Shown piece after piece: positions 16,325 through 24,682 of a stretch of DNA of 34,528 bases (its first letter is position 1; each line of letters starts with the position of its first letter). Both the position numbers and the translations under genes were made by a program. The notes beneath the pieces were generated by a model, which searched no databases, had not been told where the DNA came from, and saw only the letters and a program-made list of their open reading frames with translations. Source of the DNA: JBGPBY01 sp041481485 (GTDB taxonomy: Bacteria > Acidobacteriota > Terriglobia > 20CM-2-55-15); NCBI GenBank assembly GCA_041481485.1, contig JBGPBY010000007.1, positions 1-34,528 on the forward strand. Reading direction: 5' to 3'.

Positions 16325-17986
16325 TCAAACCACAACAAACGTTCCGTCAAACTTCGTCAGAGAGTAACCATCGAAATCCTCGTTGAAGCAGGCTCCTTCC
16401 TCTTTCAGATAACGGATGGCAAGTTCTTCACCCAGCTTGAGCGATTCGATGGCGTCGGATCGCCAATGGATTCCAGCGAAGTTCCTGCCGAAGGCAACAT
16501 TCGATGCGAGCTTGTTCAATTCCCCACCCACCGTGAGAGAAGGTCCGGAATAAGGGAGCAACCTTGAACCATCGCCGGCCGCCACGGCGGGACTCGGAAT
16601 GATGAAAGATTCATCAAAGAAAGCTTTGAGTACCGTGACGCAGGCTCCGGCGACAGTCGCATGTCCGGCTCCGTATGATGGATGGAGTGGTGATCCTTCT
16701 GGATATGCCTGTGGCATTAAGAAAGTTCCGTACCGGCTGCGCACCTGTTCCAACACCGGCGAATTCAGAATGTCGCTGTGTATCGGATACTGGAATGGAC
16801 TGGTCTTATGATTGTGAATTCGTCCGCCAAAAACTTCTGGACGTAAGCGCCGGTGCACAAACCATTTTTGATACCAAACCGCCTTGAGTGCCTCTCTCGC
16901 CACTCCGCATAACACGCTCGCGATGTAGGGATCGCCAAGCGTTCCAAATCCAATTTGAGTACTCGACGTCTTGTAAGGGTTCCCCGCATCGATCGGCGCG
17001 CCCAACCGGAAGAGGATCAGCAGAGCGTTAAAGTAGGCCTGGAACAAGACGTCCATATGCACCCACTGGCTAAGATCCCGGCCATTTCGAATATAGCGAG
17101 GCGTCGGATCGAATAGATTCGAACCCGCAGCTGCTCCGTTTTGAATAGCCAACCAATCCGAATAAGAAGTCAGATAGTCCATTCCGGCAATGGCCGTCTT
17201 CATCTTCCTGTCGATGGTTTCGGCTCCGAATGGAGTGTCCTGCCACAGGAACTGGGAAATGTATGGTCCGGTGACATCGCCCGGAGTTAGCCCGCGAAAA
17301 AGAGTGGCAGGTGTCACTCGTCCGCTCGCCTTCGGTCCGCGAAAATCCGAGAATTTCGACAGATCACCGGCAGCCATCTCGGTCAAAACCTGGGAAGGAT
17401 AGTCTGAAAAGGATACGTCACGAACGAGCGACATCCAGTAGTTTTCGCCTGCCTCGCTGGCTTGTTCCGCGCTGCTAAACGCCGGCGCGGGTTTCTGAGT
17501 CAATGCGTGCGAATCGGGGCCCTGCATTGCAAAAGCAAGGCCTGCCTGGGGGTTGACGAAACGGGAACTGCCGCCTGTCTGGATTCTTTCAAAATCTTCC
17601 GGATCACCAGACGTCAGCGCGCGAATGAGCGAAATCCAGGCCTCAATCTTTACTTCTCCCAGCGCGTTGTGCGGCAATCCCTTGGAGAAATTCGCGATTT
17701 TGTTGGGATATCGAGATTCGTCGCCATTGGATAAATGCTCCACCAAAGAAAGTTGGCGCTCGGCACGTGCCGCATCTGTTCGAATCTGCCATGCCATTGT
17801 CTGGCGAGTTTTTTCCGAGACAACTTCGTTATCGGCGGACGGGTTATGTGCTTCGGCTACTTCCGCAATGCCGCTGAAGGATCCGGCGACGCCAGCCATC
17901 ACGGTGACTGCTCTTCCGAAGAATGCCCGGCGTGCCGGAGATATTGGCGCAGTGTCTGCAATTACTGGGTCAGTATTGGAATACAT
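16325..17986 (-). CDS. Vanadium-dependent haloperoxidase family protein, Tat-exported
   Basis: This is a 553-residue protein. The ATG at 17986 follows GGAGGT at 8 bases; the frame continues upstream but without a better start. A Tat-like leader lies at residues 19-45 (RRAFFGRAVTVMAG). The vanadate pocket of the acid-phosphatase/haloperoxidase fold is recognisable: K374 and R382 in KWFVHRRLRPE, G441-H442 in HPSYGAGHATVAG, and R501 with H507 in GRNFAGIHWRSD. The 8-residue K-R and 6-residue R-H spacings are those of algal bromoperoxidases; H507 would bind vanadium. The residue before Gly-His is Ala440, where characterised bromoperoxidases and chloroperoxidase have Ser. Relatives oxidise halides with hydrogen peroxide in the periplasm to make hypohalous species. 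The activity and halide preference here are unproved. Confidence 0.88.
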   Translation of the reverse strand: MYSNTDPVIADTAPISPARRAFFGRAVTVMAGVAGSFSGIAEVAEAHNPSADNEVVSEKTRQTMAWQIRTDAARAERQLSLVEHLSNGDESRYPNKIANFSKGLPHNALGEVKIEAWISLIRALTSGDPEDFERIQTGGSSRFVNPQAGLAFAMQGPDSHALTQKPAPAFSSAEQASEAGENYWMSLVRDVSFSDYPSQVLTEMAAGDLSKFSDFRGPKASGRVTPATLFRGLTPGDVTGPYISQFLWQDTPFGAETIDRKMKTAIAGMDYLTSYSDWLAIQNGAAAGSNLFDPTPRYIRNGRDLSQWVHMDVLFQAYFNALLILFRLGAPIDAGNPYKTSSTQIGFGTLGDPYIASVLCGVAREALKAVWYQKWFVHRRLRPEVFGGRIHNHKTSPFQYPIHSDILNSPVLEQVRSRYGTFLMPQAYPEGSPLHPSYGAGHATVAGACVTVLKAFFDESFIIPSPAVAAGDGSRLLPYSGPSLTVGGELNKLASNVAFGRNFAGIHWRSDAIESLKLGEELAIRYLKEEGACFNEDFDGYSLTKFDGTFVVV

Positions 17987-18327
17987 GTGCTTCAACCTCC
18001 ATGGAAACCCCGTTTGATCCCATGACCGCGAACCGCAAGATGAATTTGCGCGCAACCCGTTTCTTGCAGGCCTGGCCGGGAGATTTGAGCAACTAACTTT
18101 CGCCGCATTGCGGCAGCCATGCTGGGGCAACCGAAACAGCGATGCGGTGTAGATCCGACACAGAATAATCGTCTATTCGCTCCAGTCAAACCATTTCATC
18201 GTCATTGTCTTTGAGAAGACATCCAGCTACCGTGGCATCTCTCAGCCGCATTAACGACAAATAATATTAAATACGTTGCCCGAGCCTTTCGCGATGCATA
18301 TCGTTTTCCTTCGAGGCTTGCAACACC
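17987..18327. other. 341-bp intergenic region between divergent haloperoxidase and TIM-barrel-like genes
   Basis: No convincing ORF is present; the frame from the haloperoxidase runs through part of it without a start that looks better than 17986. An AT-rich patch near 18260-18275 (TAATATTAAATA) may be a promoter element for the rightward gene, but no matching -35 box is convincing. I see nothing else. Confidence 0.4.
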
Positions 18328-19752
18328 ATGAAGCGTTCACACCGTACGGCCATGGCCCTTTTTGAGCTCGTCGTGGTTGTTATCTGCGCCAGGCCGTTTC
18401 TGTTTGCTCAGACTGCCAGCGAAACCAGCCCAGATAGTCGGGGCATTTATCTTTATTCGCTGAATACCGTCGTCGACAAATTTCCTTCCAATGCGCCGCA
18501 GGTCACGCAGGCTCTGACCGAGCGCGGTGTCGATGGCTTCACTCTCGTTGAGAATTGGAGTTCGGTCGAACCGGCTCCTGGCGTGTTTGAATGGGATCTG
18601 GCGCCGGAGGGTCAGGGTCACTTTGATCAATGGGTCCAGTTGGCGATAGCTGCGGGCAAAAAGATCAATCTTGCGATTCGTGCGGGACAGGATTCGCCCT
18701 GCTGGCTGTTCGATGCGATGTCGCAGCCGTGCGGTCCGGCGTACGCCGGTTCGTATGCCGGCGCCCGACAGATAACGTTTCAGGCGGCGGCGCACCAGGG
18801 TCTGACTGTCCAGCCGGTTTGCGAGACCGTGCGCATGGCTGCGCCATGGGATCCGGTCTTCCTGCGCGAATGGGACCGAATGCTGGCGGGCGTCGCACAG
18901 CATCTGCGGCACACCAGGGCCTACAGTTCGGTTGTGATGGTGCGGCTTACCGGTGTGAACCGAACGACAGACGAATTCCGCCTGCCCGAAGAAATTCTGT
19001 CGTCTCCGTGCATCGATAGCGACGGAAACCTTCATCAAAATACAAACGCCATCTCGGTATGGCTGGCAGCGGGCTACCGGCCGTCCCTTCTTTTTCTGGC
19101 GTGGGATTCGATGGCCACTTCCTTTGAATGGAATTTCCCCGACAGGTCATTTAACCTGCCGATCATTCCCATCGACACAGGGCATGGCCAGTATCCATTT
19201 CCGGAAATTGACGAGCATGGCTGCGTTTATACCAGCATCGTGCCAAAGACGATTTGGAATGTGCCTCCGGCAATTCCTCGCAACACGTGCACCAACGACG
19301 TCGATTTGAAGACTGCGGACAATCAAATGAACGCGATGCTCTTTTCATATCTCGCCGTGGCGGATTTCAAATCTGCCGGGCGGCTGACAGTCGAATTCGA
19401 AAACCTCAATACTTCCGACCCCGCCTCACCCACCGTTGTCGAAGCGGCAGACCTGTTGAGAACCAGGATGGGCTTCATGACCAACAACTATCTTGCAGCA
19501 CTTCCGGGCGCCGGTGTAGGTGCGGCGTGCAGCGGCGGCTTCATTCAGCCGGTCGGTTGTAAAACCTCCGCCGATTATCTAGCACTCCTGAATGTTGGCA
19601 TTTACCCCTGCCTCAATGCACCGTCCGATGAGTTCTGCTATTCGGATACCGTGCGCTCGGCATACCTTGAGGTCTTCGCGCCCGACGTTCTCCTGTTTCC
19701 GGATGCCATCTTTCAGGCGCATAACGAGCTGGTGATGTCACAGAAACCCTGA
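18328..19752 (+). CDS. Exported TIM-barrel-like protein (glycoside-hydrolase-like), function unknown
   Basis: This is a 474-residue protein from the ATG at 18328 with GAGG 11 bases upstream. A signal peptide (to about residue 28, ending LFAQ) is followed by GVDGFTLVENWSSVEPAPG and VFEWDLAP, then GHFDQWVQLAIAAGKKINLA. This opening, 'a journey to the region where a named person directs themselves, then works out the day's business', is the beta1-beta3 signature of (beta/alpha)8 glycoside hydrolases such as the GH5/GH42 clan. Downstream, VVMVRLTGVN and RLTVEFENLN could be further strands. Conserved catalytic acids cannot be assigned, and the usual Asn-Glu pair after strand 4 is not evident. Several Cys residues (about 10 in the mature part) could form disulfides in the periplasm. 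It could be a hydrolase-like binding protein. A REP-like hairpin lies 18 bp beyond the stop. Confidence 0.72.
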   Translation: MKRSHRTAMALFELVVVVICARPFLFAQTASETSPDSRGIYLYSLNTVVDKFPSNAPQVTQALTERGVDGFTLVENWSSVEPAPGVFEWDLAPEGQGHFDQWVQLAIAAGKKINLAIRAGQDSPCWLFDAMSQPCGPAYAGSYAGARQITFQAAAHQGLTVQPVCETVRMAAPWDPVFLREWDRMLAGVAQHLRHTRAYSSVVMVRLTGVNRTTDEFRLPEEILSSPCIDSDGNLHQNTNAISVWLAAGYRPSLLFLAWDSMATSFEWNFPDRSFNLPIIPIDTGHGQYPFPEIDEHGCVYTSIVPKTIWNVPPAIPRNTCTNDVDLKTADNQMNAMLFSYLAVADFKSAGRLTVEFENLNTSDPASPTVVEAADLLRTRMGFMTNNYLAALPGAGVGAACSGGFIQPVGCKTSADYLALLNVGIYPCLNAPSDEFCYSDTVRSAYLEVFAPDVLLFPDAIFQAHNELVMSQKP

Positions 19753-19770
19753 CGTTGTTTTCCTCCCCCA

Positions 19771-19803
19771 CTCTAAGGGCGGTCTTAGACCGCCCGCAAT
19801 TTC
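19771..19803 (+). repeat. REP-like palindromic element, single copy
   Basis: CTCTAAGGGCGGTCTTAGACC and the following GCCCGCAATTT match the element at 7829-7860 with a few changes. The core is a perfect 8-bp hairpin, GGGCGGTC-TTA-GACCGCCC (19777-19795). It lies 18 bp past the stop at 19752 and between convergent genes, so it might terminate or protect transcripts. Confidence 0.75.
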
Positions 19804-19876
19804 ACACTTCAAACCAGCGCGATCCGCGCTTTTCAAATCGACTCGGTTGGATCCGTCAATAGTCTAAGGGAATGGC

Positions 19877-20764
19877 CTATTGCTGAACCTGCGGACAGGT
19901 CATTAATTCGGGTTGCAGGTTGCGAACCGTGCGCATACTCACCGTCGGAGATTGAGGCAGGTTATAGGTCACAATCACAGATGTTGATGTGCCATCCCCC
20001 CGATCGTGTACGAATTCCAGGACTTTATTGTTGTCTCCATTCATCAGTACCTGAGCGTAGTCCTCCAATTTCAGATCGAATGGATCGGTTTGCTGCTGAA
20101 TGTATGACGCCGCGACATCCAGAGCGGACGTAACGGTATCTTTTCCGCCGGCCTTGATTTCTTCCGCCAATTGACGAAGCCGCCGTTCGACCTTCCAGAG
20201 CCTGCCCAGAGGTTTCACAATTGGATAAGCTTCGGCGAATACACCCAATGCATAGAAGTTTCCTTCAAAGTCTTCATTTGCCAGGTGCACGTGAATCACG
20301 GTGGAGGCAGCATCGGTAACGCGCAGTGAATGGCCGCAGCGAGCATTGATGGCATTAATTGCAAATTGCGCATCGCCGGCATCGAATTCTGGAAAGTGTT
20401 CTTCATTGAGCACAAAAGTCATCAAACGATGAAGGTCCTCGTCAGAAATTCTGGATTCAAGATCCTTGCCTCTGCCAAGGGAGTCCGAGACTGTAATGGT
20501 CCCATCGCCTCGAATCGTCAACTCCGGTTTCTGATTCTGCCGGGGTAAGACTGTGTTTCCCCCCACATGGTTCAGTGTAATCACCGGGAGCGAAGTATCG
20601 ACCGGAAGCTCAAACGATTGGGCCAGAACCGGGACCGCGGCGAATGAACTTATCAAAACCACTGCGAATGAAAAACACCGAGCCGCCAATCTTGGGATGT
20701 CGACCGCTGTAGGATTCAGATTGAGGGACTCAACGACCGCAGTTTTCTGGCGTTTCATGGACAT
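19877..20764 (-). CDS. Exported protein of unknown function
   Basis: This is a 295-residue protein starting at the ATG at 20764 (a second ATG is at 20758); no clear ribosome-binding site is seen upstream. The first 48 residues are a long signal sequence: a basic front, then RCFSFAVVLISSFAAVPVLA. The mature part has a beta-rich start (PVITLNHVGGNTVLPRQNQK, ELTIRGDGTITVSDS), then a helical stretch (ISDEDLHRLMTFVLNEEHF), a segment with RCGHSLRVTDAASTVIHVHL, and a helical region (RRLRQLAEEIKAG). It ends TVRNLQPELMTCPQVQQ. I do not recognise the family. The gene has no close partners: 110 bp to the REP-like element and 190 bp to the toxin-antitoxin genes. The start and reading frame are secure because of composition and signal peptide. 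Confidence 0.72.
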   Translation of the reverse strand: MSMKRQKTAVVESLNLNPTAVDIPRLAARCFSFAVVLISSFAAVPVLAQSFELPVDTSLPVITLNHVGGNTVLPRQNQKPELTIRGDGTITVSDSLGRGKDLESRISDEDLHRLMTFVLNEEHFPEFDAGDAQFAINAINARCGHSLRVTDAASTVIHVHLANEDFEGNFYALGVFAEAYPIVKPLGRLWKVERRLRQLAEEIKAGGKDTVTSALDVAASYIQQQTDPFDLKLEDYAQVLMNGDNNKVLEFVHDRGDGTSTSVIVTYNLPQSPTVSMRTVRNLQPELMTCPQVQQ

Positions 20765-20893
20765 TGTGAAGCCATTCTCGCGGACTAGATCACATTTTGT
20801 AAAGTTTAAGGAAGGGCGGCTGAAGGACTAATCGTTGATGACATGCGCGCCGGCGCAGTCCGCGAAGCCAGCTTGGCCGAGTTCTCCTTCGCG

Positions 20894-20945
20894 TTGACGG
20901 AAAGAAGCTTGCAGCATAGACTTAGTCCAGACACCTTAGTCTAAG
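20894..20945 (+). promoter_or_regulatory. Promoter and likely auto-regulatory operator of the toxin-antitoxin pair
   Basis: TTGACG (20894-20899), a 17-bp spacer and TAGACT (20917-20922) make a fair promoter. CTTAGTC occurs twice, at 20921-20927 and 20935-20941, and each copy sits in a small palindrome (GACTTAGTC and CTTAGTCTAAG). The first overlaps the -10 box. Phd/YefM antitoxins bind such repeats next to their start, so these are probable operator sites, inferred from position and symmetry. The antitoxin start codon is at 20956. Confidence 0.5.
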
Positions 20946-20955
20946 AAACGTCAAT

Positions 20956-21195
20956 ATGGTAACTGTCAATATCCACGAGGCGAAGACTCATCTCTCAAAA
21001 CTGATTGATCGCGCCGTCAAGGGCGAAACTTTCGTTATTGCCAAAGCCGGCAAGCCGCTGGTGAAGGTTGCGGCCCTCGGCGCCCCCAGGGCCCCGAAGC
21101 GGCTGGGATTCATGGCGGGCGAGATTGTCGTACCGAAAGACTTCGACCGCATGGCCCAAGCCGAGATCGCGGCTCTTTTCGGAATTGTCGCGTGA
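20956..21195 (+). CDS. Type II antitoxin, Phd/YefM family
   Basis: This is a 79-residue protein. It begins MVTVNIHEAKTHLSKLIDR, then VKGETFVIAKAGKPLVKVAA, the beta-alpha-alpha-beta DNA-binding start of Phd/YefM antitoxins (positions 1-45). The C-terminal part (LGFMAGEIVVPKDFDRMAQA, EIAALFG) is the unstructured-then-helical segment that wraps the toxin. It would bind and neutralise the toxin encoded next and repress their common promoter, whose repeats lie at 20919-20945. Its stop codon overlaps the toxin start in GTGA (21192-21195), so translation is coupled. The start is the ATG at 20956, with only a weak AAG-type ribosome-binding site. Family assignment is strong by pattern. Confidence 0.92.
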   Translation: MVTVNIHEAKTHLSKLIDRAVKGETFVIAKAGKPLVKVAALGAPRAPKRLGFMAGEIVVPKDFDRMAQAEIAALFGIVA

Positions 21196-21578
21196 AGCTC
21201 CTGCTGGACACCCAGATCCTGCTCTGGTCCGCGGGTCAGCCCGAGCGGCTTTCCACGTCAGCTCGCAGGCTTATCAACAACCCGCGTAACGAACTTGTCT
21301 TCAGCGCCGCCAGCCTATGGGAGATCGCCATCAAGAGCACGATGGGACGAAAAGACTTCAGTGTCGAGCCGCGCCTGCTACGCCGCGGGTTGCTCGACAA
21401 CGGCTACACTGAGCTTCCCGTCACGAGTGAACATGCTGTGAGCATCGACGCCCTGCCTCCAATTCACAAAGATCCTTTCGATCGGCTCCTGCTTGCCCAA
21501 GCCCTCTGCGAGGGCTTCACCCTTGTTACCGGCGACGCGATATTGGCCCGGTATCCCGGTCCACTGCGTAAGGTTTAG
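21192..21578 (+). CDS. Type II toxin, PIN-domain ribonuclease (VapC-like)
   Basis: This is a 128-residue PIN-domain protein that starts at GTG 21192, overlapping the antitoxin stop. The acidic metal site of PIN nucleases is present: D6 in MKLLLDTQILLW, E44 in SLWEIAIKS, D94 (or D97) in HKDPFDRLLLAQA and D115 in LVTGDAIL. VapC toxins cut RNA, usually tRNA or rRNA, and are held inactive by the antitoxin. The pairing with a Phd/YefM-type antitoxin is a common mixed arrangement. A possible natural function is stress response or stabilisation of the surrounding region. Nothing is missing, so the pair looks intact. The RNA target cannot be read from the sequence. Confidence 0.93.
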   Translation: MKLLLDTQILLWSAGQPERLSTSARRLINNPRNELVFSAASLWEIAIKSTMGRKDFSVEPRLLRRGLLDNGYTELPVTSEHAVSIDALPPIHKDPFDRLLLAQALCEGFTLVTGDAILARYPGPLRKV

Positions 21579-21606
21579 GAGCGAATCCCAAATAAAAGAC
21601 CGGGAA

Positions 21607-21620
21607 TTCACACCTGTGAA
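21607..21620. promoter_or_regulatory. Short perfect palindrome TTCACA-CC-TGTGAA
   Basis: A 6-bp inverted repeat with a 2-base centre lies 28 bp after the toxin stop and 92 bp before the start of the next gene. It could be an operator for the secreted multi-Ig gene at 21713. The symmetry is seen directly; any role is guesswork, and a hit of this size is expected now and then by chance. Confidence 0.25.
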
Positions 21621-21712
21621 GTCTCGTCACATCGCCAGCCACACCCTTTGTAGTGAATTCATCGTGTTGCGTGATGGCAGCCGACTTGCCAGTGCGGGCG
21701 AGGAGGAATTGC

Positions 21713-23527
21713 ATGATCACGAACTTTGTATTCGCTCTGATGTTGGCTGCGCCTGCACAAACCGGAACCATTCAAGGCACGGTCGTTCGTGACGGCACAT
21801 CCGAACCGGTAGCCGGAGTGAAAATCACGGTGAATGGTGGTGCGCCCATGAATCCGCGCCAGGCGCAGATGGTCCTCAGCGCCCAGGCTATTGGCATGAA
21901 CATTTCCCCGGACGACATCGAGACCGCGCGCTTGGTCGTTGCGCAACAAGCGTCGGGCCAACCGGCGGCTGCGGCCCCACCCATGACTGCCGTCACCGAC
22001 AACGATGGGCATTTCATTGTGCGCGACGTACCGGCCGGAAGGACCTCTGTTCGAGCCCAGCTCACGGGATACTTCGGCGTTCCCGTGAACGGGATTTTTC
22101 CGGACAGCGTAAATACCTCCGTGCTGGTCAAGGAGAATGAATCCTCCAGCATGAAGATCTCGATGGTGCCGGGCGGAACTATCAGCGGGAAAGCATTCGA
22201 CCCGAATGGAAAGCCGTTTTTCAATGTCATCGTCGGGGCTTTGCGCGTGTCGTACACGACGGGCAATTTCACCCTCGAACCGGTGGATGGAAGACAAGCC
22301 GACGATCTTGGCGGATATCGTATCTACCCGCTTTCCCCCGGCGAGTACTACGTCACCGTCATGCCTCGGAATCCGGGGGCGCGCGCGACAGCCGACCCCG
22401 GAGGTCCGGAGGTCCAGGCCACAACGCTGTTTCCAAACTCCACCACTCTCGACGGCGCCATTAAAGTGGTGGTCGCTGCCGGCGAAGAAGTCCGAGGCAT
22501 CGACGTTCATGTGAAGACAGTGCGCACGTTCAACATTTCCGGACGTGTGAGCAGTACGTTTCCACCGGTTCCGCCACGCACCGGACGTGGCGGTGCGGTC
22601 GTCCCTTCCACCGCTGTGTTGTCATTGGCAAGCCATGAGCCCAGTGGGTTCTCGGATATCCTGGGCGGAGTGACAGTGGCGGCCGATGCCGAAGGAAAAT
22701 TTCAGATTCCGAATGTCGCCCCGGGCATTTATGACTTATATGCGCGCATGCCCATCGACAAAGGCTGGGGTGGACAGGCTCCGCCGGAGCGCGCTACAGC
22801 TCCGGCGGCGTTTGGCCGCGCGGCCGTGGAAGTTCGCGGCATGGATGTCGACAACGTACAGATTGTCATTCATCAGGGAACGGATGTGCACGGCAGGGTC
22901 ACCGTCGATAACATCCCTAAGGCGGCGAAGGTCATGTTGAATCTGATTCCCGACGAGACCGTCGATCGCGTCGGGGATGGGAACACGGCGAACGTTTTCA
23001 CACAGGTGGCAAGCTATCGTCCGGCAATCGCAGACGATGGAACGTTTGCGATTCCCGTTGTACCGGAAGCCCACTACCGCGTTGCTGTGCAGATTCACGA
23101 GCCAGGCGATACGTACGTCGCCGATATTCGACAGGAGGGCGTCAGTGTGTACGACAACGGATTGCAGGTCGGCGCGAAGGACTCGAATCCACTTGAAGTC
23201 GATATCCGCAGCAACGGCGGAAGCGTCGAAGCGACGGTGCTGGGTCCGGATCAAAAGCCCGTGGCCGGCAAGACGGTGGTTCTGGTGCCGATGCAGCGGA
23301 GACAGAATCCGGTGCTGTACCGCCAGGGACAAAGCGACACACAGGGTCATGTGGTGATGACGAGCTTGGCACCTGGTCCATATAAGCTGTTTGCCTGGGA
23401 CAACGTTCAGAACGGAATCTGGATGAACTCGGAGTTCATGGCGAAAATCGAAGAACTCGGAACGGCCCTGACCGTAAGCGCCGCAACGCGGCAGAGCGCG
23501 CAGGTCCGCATGATCCCGAAGCCGTAA
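21713..23527 (+). CDS. Exported protein of about five carboxypeptidase-regulatory / Ig-like domains
   Basis: This is a 604-residue protein. The ATG at 21713 is seven bases after AGGAGG and opens a short signal peptide (MITNFVFALMLAAPAQ). The frame upstream to 21653 lacks a good start. Repeated beta-sandwich modules follow: residues about 17-135 (GTIQGTVVRDGTSEPVAGVK with a helical insert rich in Ala and Gln, then DGHFIVRDVPAGRTSVRAQL), 150-245 (GTISGKAFDPNGKPFFNVIV), 280-375 (FNISGRVSST with GKFQIPNVAPGIYDLYA), 400-480 (VHGRVTVDNIPKAAKVMLNL) and 505-590 (GSVEATVLGPDQKPVAGKTV). No enzymatic motif is visible. Proteins of this build are common in Acidobacteria beside receptors and may bind sugars or peptides or act as spacers. 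The gene has no obvious operon partner. Confidence 0.85.
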   Translation: MITNFVFALMLAAPAQTGTIQGTVVRDGTSEPVAGVKITVNGGAPMNPRQAQMVLSAQAIGMNISPDDIETARLVVAQQASGQPAAAAPPMTAVTDNDGHFIVRDVPAGRTSVRAQLTGYFGVPVNGIFPDSVNTSVLVKENESSSMKISMVPGGTISGKAFDPNGKPFFNVIVGALRVSYTTGNFTLEPVDGRQADDLGGYRIYPLSPGEYYVTVMPRNPGARATADPGGPEVQATTLFPNSTTLDGAIKVVVAAGEEVRGIDVHVKTVRTFNISGRVSSTFPPVPPRTGRGGAVVPSTAVLSLASHEPSGFSDILGGVTVAADAEGKFQIPNVAPGIYDLYARMPIDKGWGGQAPPERATAPAAFGRAAVEVRGMDVDNVQIVIHQGTDVHGRVTVDNIPKAAKVMLNLIPDETVDRVGDGNTANVFTQVASYRPAIADDGTFAIPVVPEAHYRVAVQIHEPGDTYVADIRQEGVSVYDNGLQVGAKDSNPLEVDIRSNGGSVEATVLGPDQKPVAGKTVVLVPMQRRQNPVLYRQGQSDTQGHVVMTSLAPGPYKLFAWDNVQNGIWMNSEFMAKIEELGTALTVSAATRQSAQVRMIPKP

Positions 23528-23599
23528 GCCAGGCAACTAAAGATACGAATCGGAAAAGTCTCCCAAACGTTTGGCGTGCCGCGAAAGTCAAGCGGCGCG

Positions 23600-24682
23600 T
23601 CAGATCCTCGACCAGAACCAGCACACTCCGGCCAGCGCTATCCCCGCACTGAGAGCCTTGACTCCGCGATTCGCAAACCATTCTCGCTGTCTCAGCCACA
23701 AAATCGCCGGAAGCGTCACGCTCAATACCGCCAGTTGTCCGGCTTCCACGCCGAGGTTGAACGACAGGAGCGCTGCGGGAATCTGAGCGGGGGGCAGAGC
23801 GATCTGATGCAACGCTCCTGCAAAACCGAAACCGTGAATCAGTCCGAATGGGAAGGTAATCATCCAGCGCCGTGACGCATTGTGCACGTACCAATTCTCG
23901 ATTCCGATATATGCAATGGATAACGCGATTGCCGGCTCCACAAGATGAGTACCGGGCGTCACAACCTTCAATACGGCCAGTCCCAGCGTGATGGAGTGCG
24001 CAATCGTAAATGCAGTAATCACCACAAGAATCGATCTCACGCGGCCGCCAACCAGTATCAGCCCGAAAAGAAATACGAGATGATCGTAACCCGTCAGAAT
24101 GTGCTGGATTCCCAGCCGAAACATCGGCCATAGCGCCTGCGTCCAGGGCTGCTTTCCAAACTCGAACCGGCCCGGGGTGACCTGAAATTCGGAGTTACCG
24201 GCGTACGCCACGGTGTTGAAATCCAGTGCGCCCGGGACATTGGCAAGATGGCGATGTCCGTGGGACAACGCGGAAATAAAGTTCAATTTGAATGTCAGCA
24301 CATCGATAGAGCCGGGGCATCGAAACGTTGCATTGAGGGAGACGCCGTCTTCCTCTGTCAATCGGACATCGTCCAATTTCCCTGAACATCGCATATTCGA
24401 ACTCCGGATTTCGGTTCCGCCAACAAACGCCTTTTCGATGCCGGCGCGTGCCGCGGACAACGAGGATTGCGAAATTGTTCCGTCAGGATTCGTGTCGAGA
24501 CTCGCCACCGCGCCGGCGAACTCGGGCCGAGCCATTACCAGATTCATCGTAACACTGTCAGCACCGACGCGATATTCGCCTCGTGAAATTCCAACAGTGT
24601 GGGCCCATCCGCAAATTGAGAGACCGAGCACAATGCCGACCGTAAGCGCAGCGCGAATTACGAATCGCAAACTACTTCGCAT
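23600..24682 (-). CDS. HupE/UreJ-family membrane protein
   Basis: This is a 360-residue protein from the ATG at 24682, which overlaps the end of the TPR lipoprotein gene by 11 bp (coupled). Residues 1-27 are a signal/anchor (ending CGWA), and the mature protein starts HTVGISRGEYR. The extracytoplasmic domain (30-190) contains DTNPDGTISQSS (63-74), resembling a calcium-binding EF-hand loop but with Ser at the last coordinating position. Six or seven membrane segments follow with the family's conserved residues: GIQHILTGYDHLVFLFG (192-208), TAFTIAHSITLG, LVEPAIALSIAYIGIEN and FPFGLIHGFGFAGAL. HupE/UreJ proteins are considered nickel or other metal-ion permeases in hydrogenase and urease systems, but members with a large N-terminal domain, as here, have no assigned substrate. 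It is third in an operon after the DUF4331 and TPR genes, which carry no hydrogenase or urease genes. Confidence 0.88.
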   Translation of the reverse strand: MRSSLRFVIRAALTVGIVLGLSICGWAHTVGISRGEYRVGADSVTMNLVMARPEFAGAVASLDTNPDGTISQSSLSAARAGIEKAFVGGTEIRSSNMRCSGKLDDVRLTEEDGVSLNATFRCPGSIDVLTFKLNFISALSHGHRHLANVPGALDFNTVAYAGNSEFQVTPGRFEFGKQPWTQALWPMFRLGIQHILTGYDHLVFLFGLILVGGRVRSILVVITAFTIAHSITLGLAVLKVVTPGTHLVEPAIALSIAYIGIENWYVHNASRRWMITFPFGLIHGFGFAGALHQIALPPAQIPAALLSFNLGVEAGQLAVLSVTLPAILWLRQREWFANRGVKALSAGIALAGVCWFWSRI

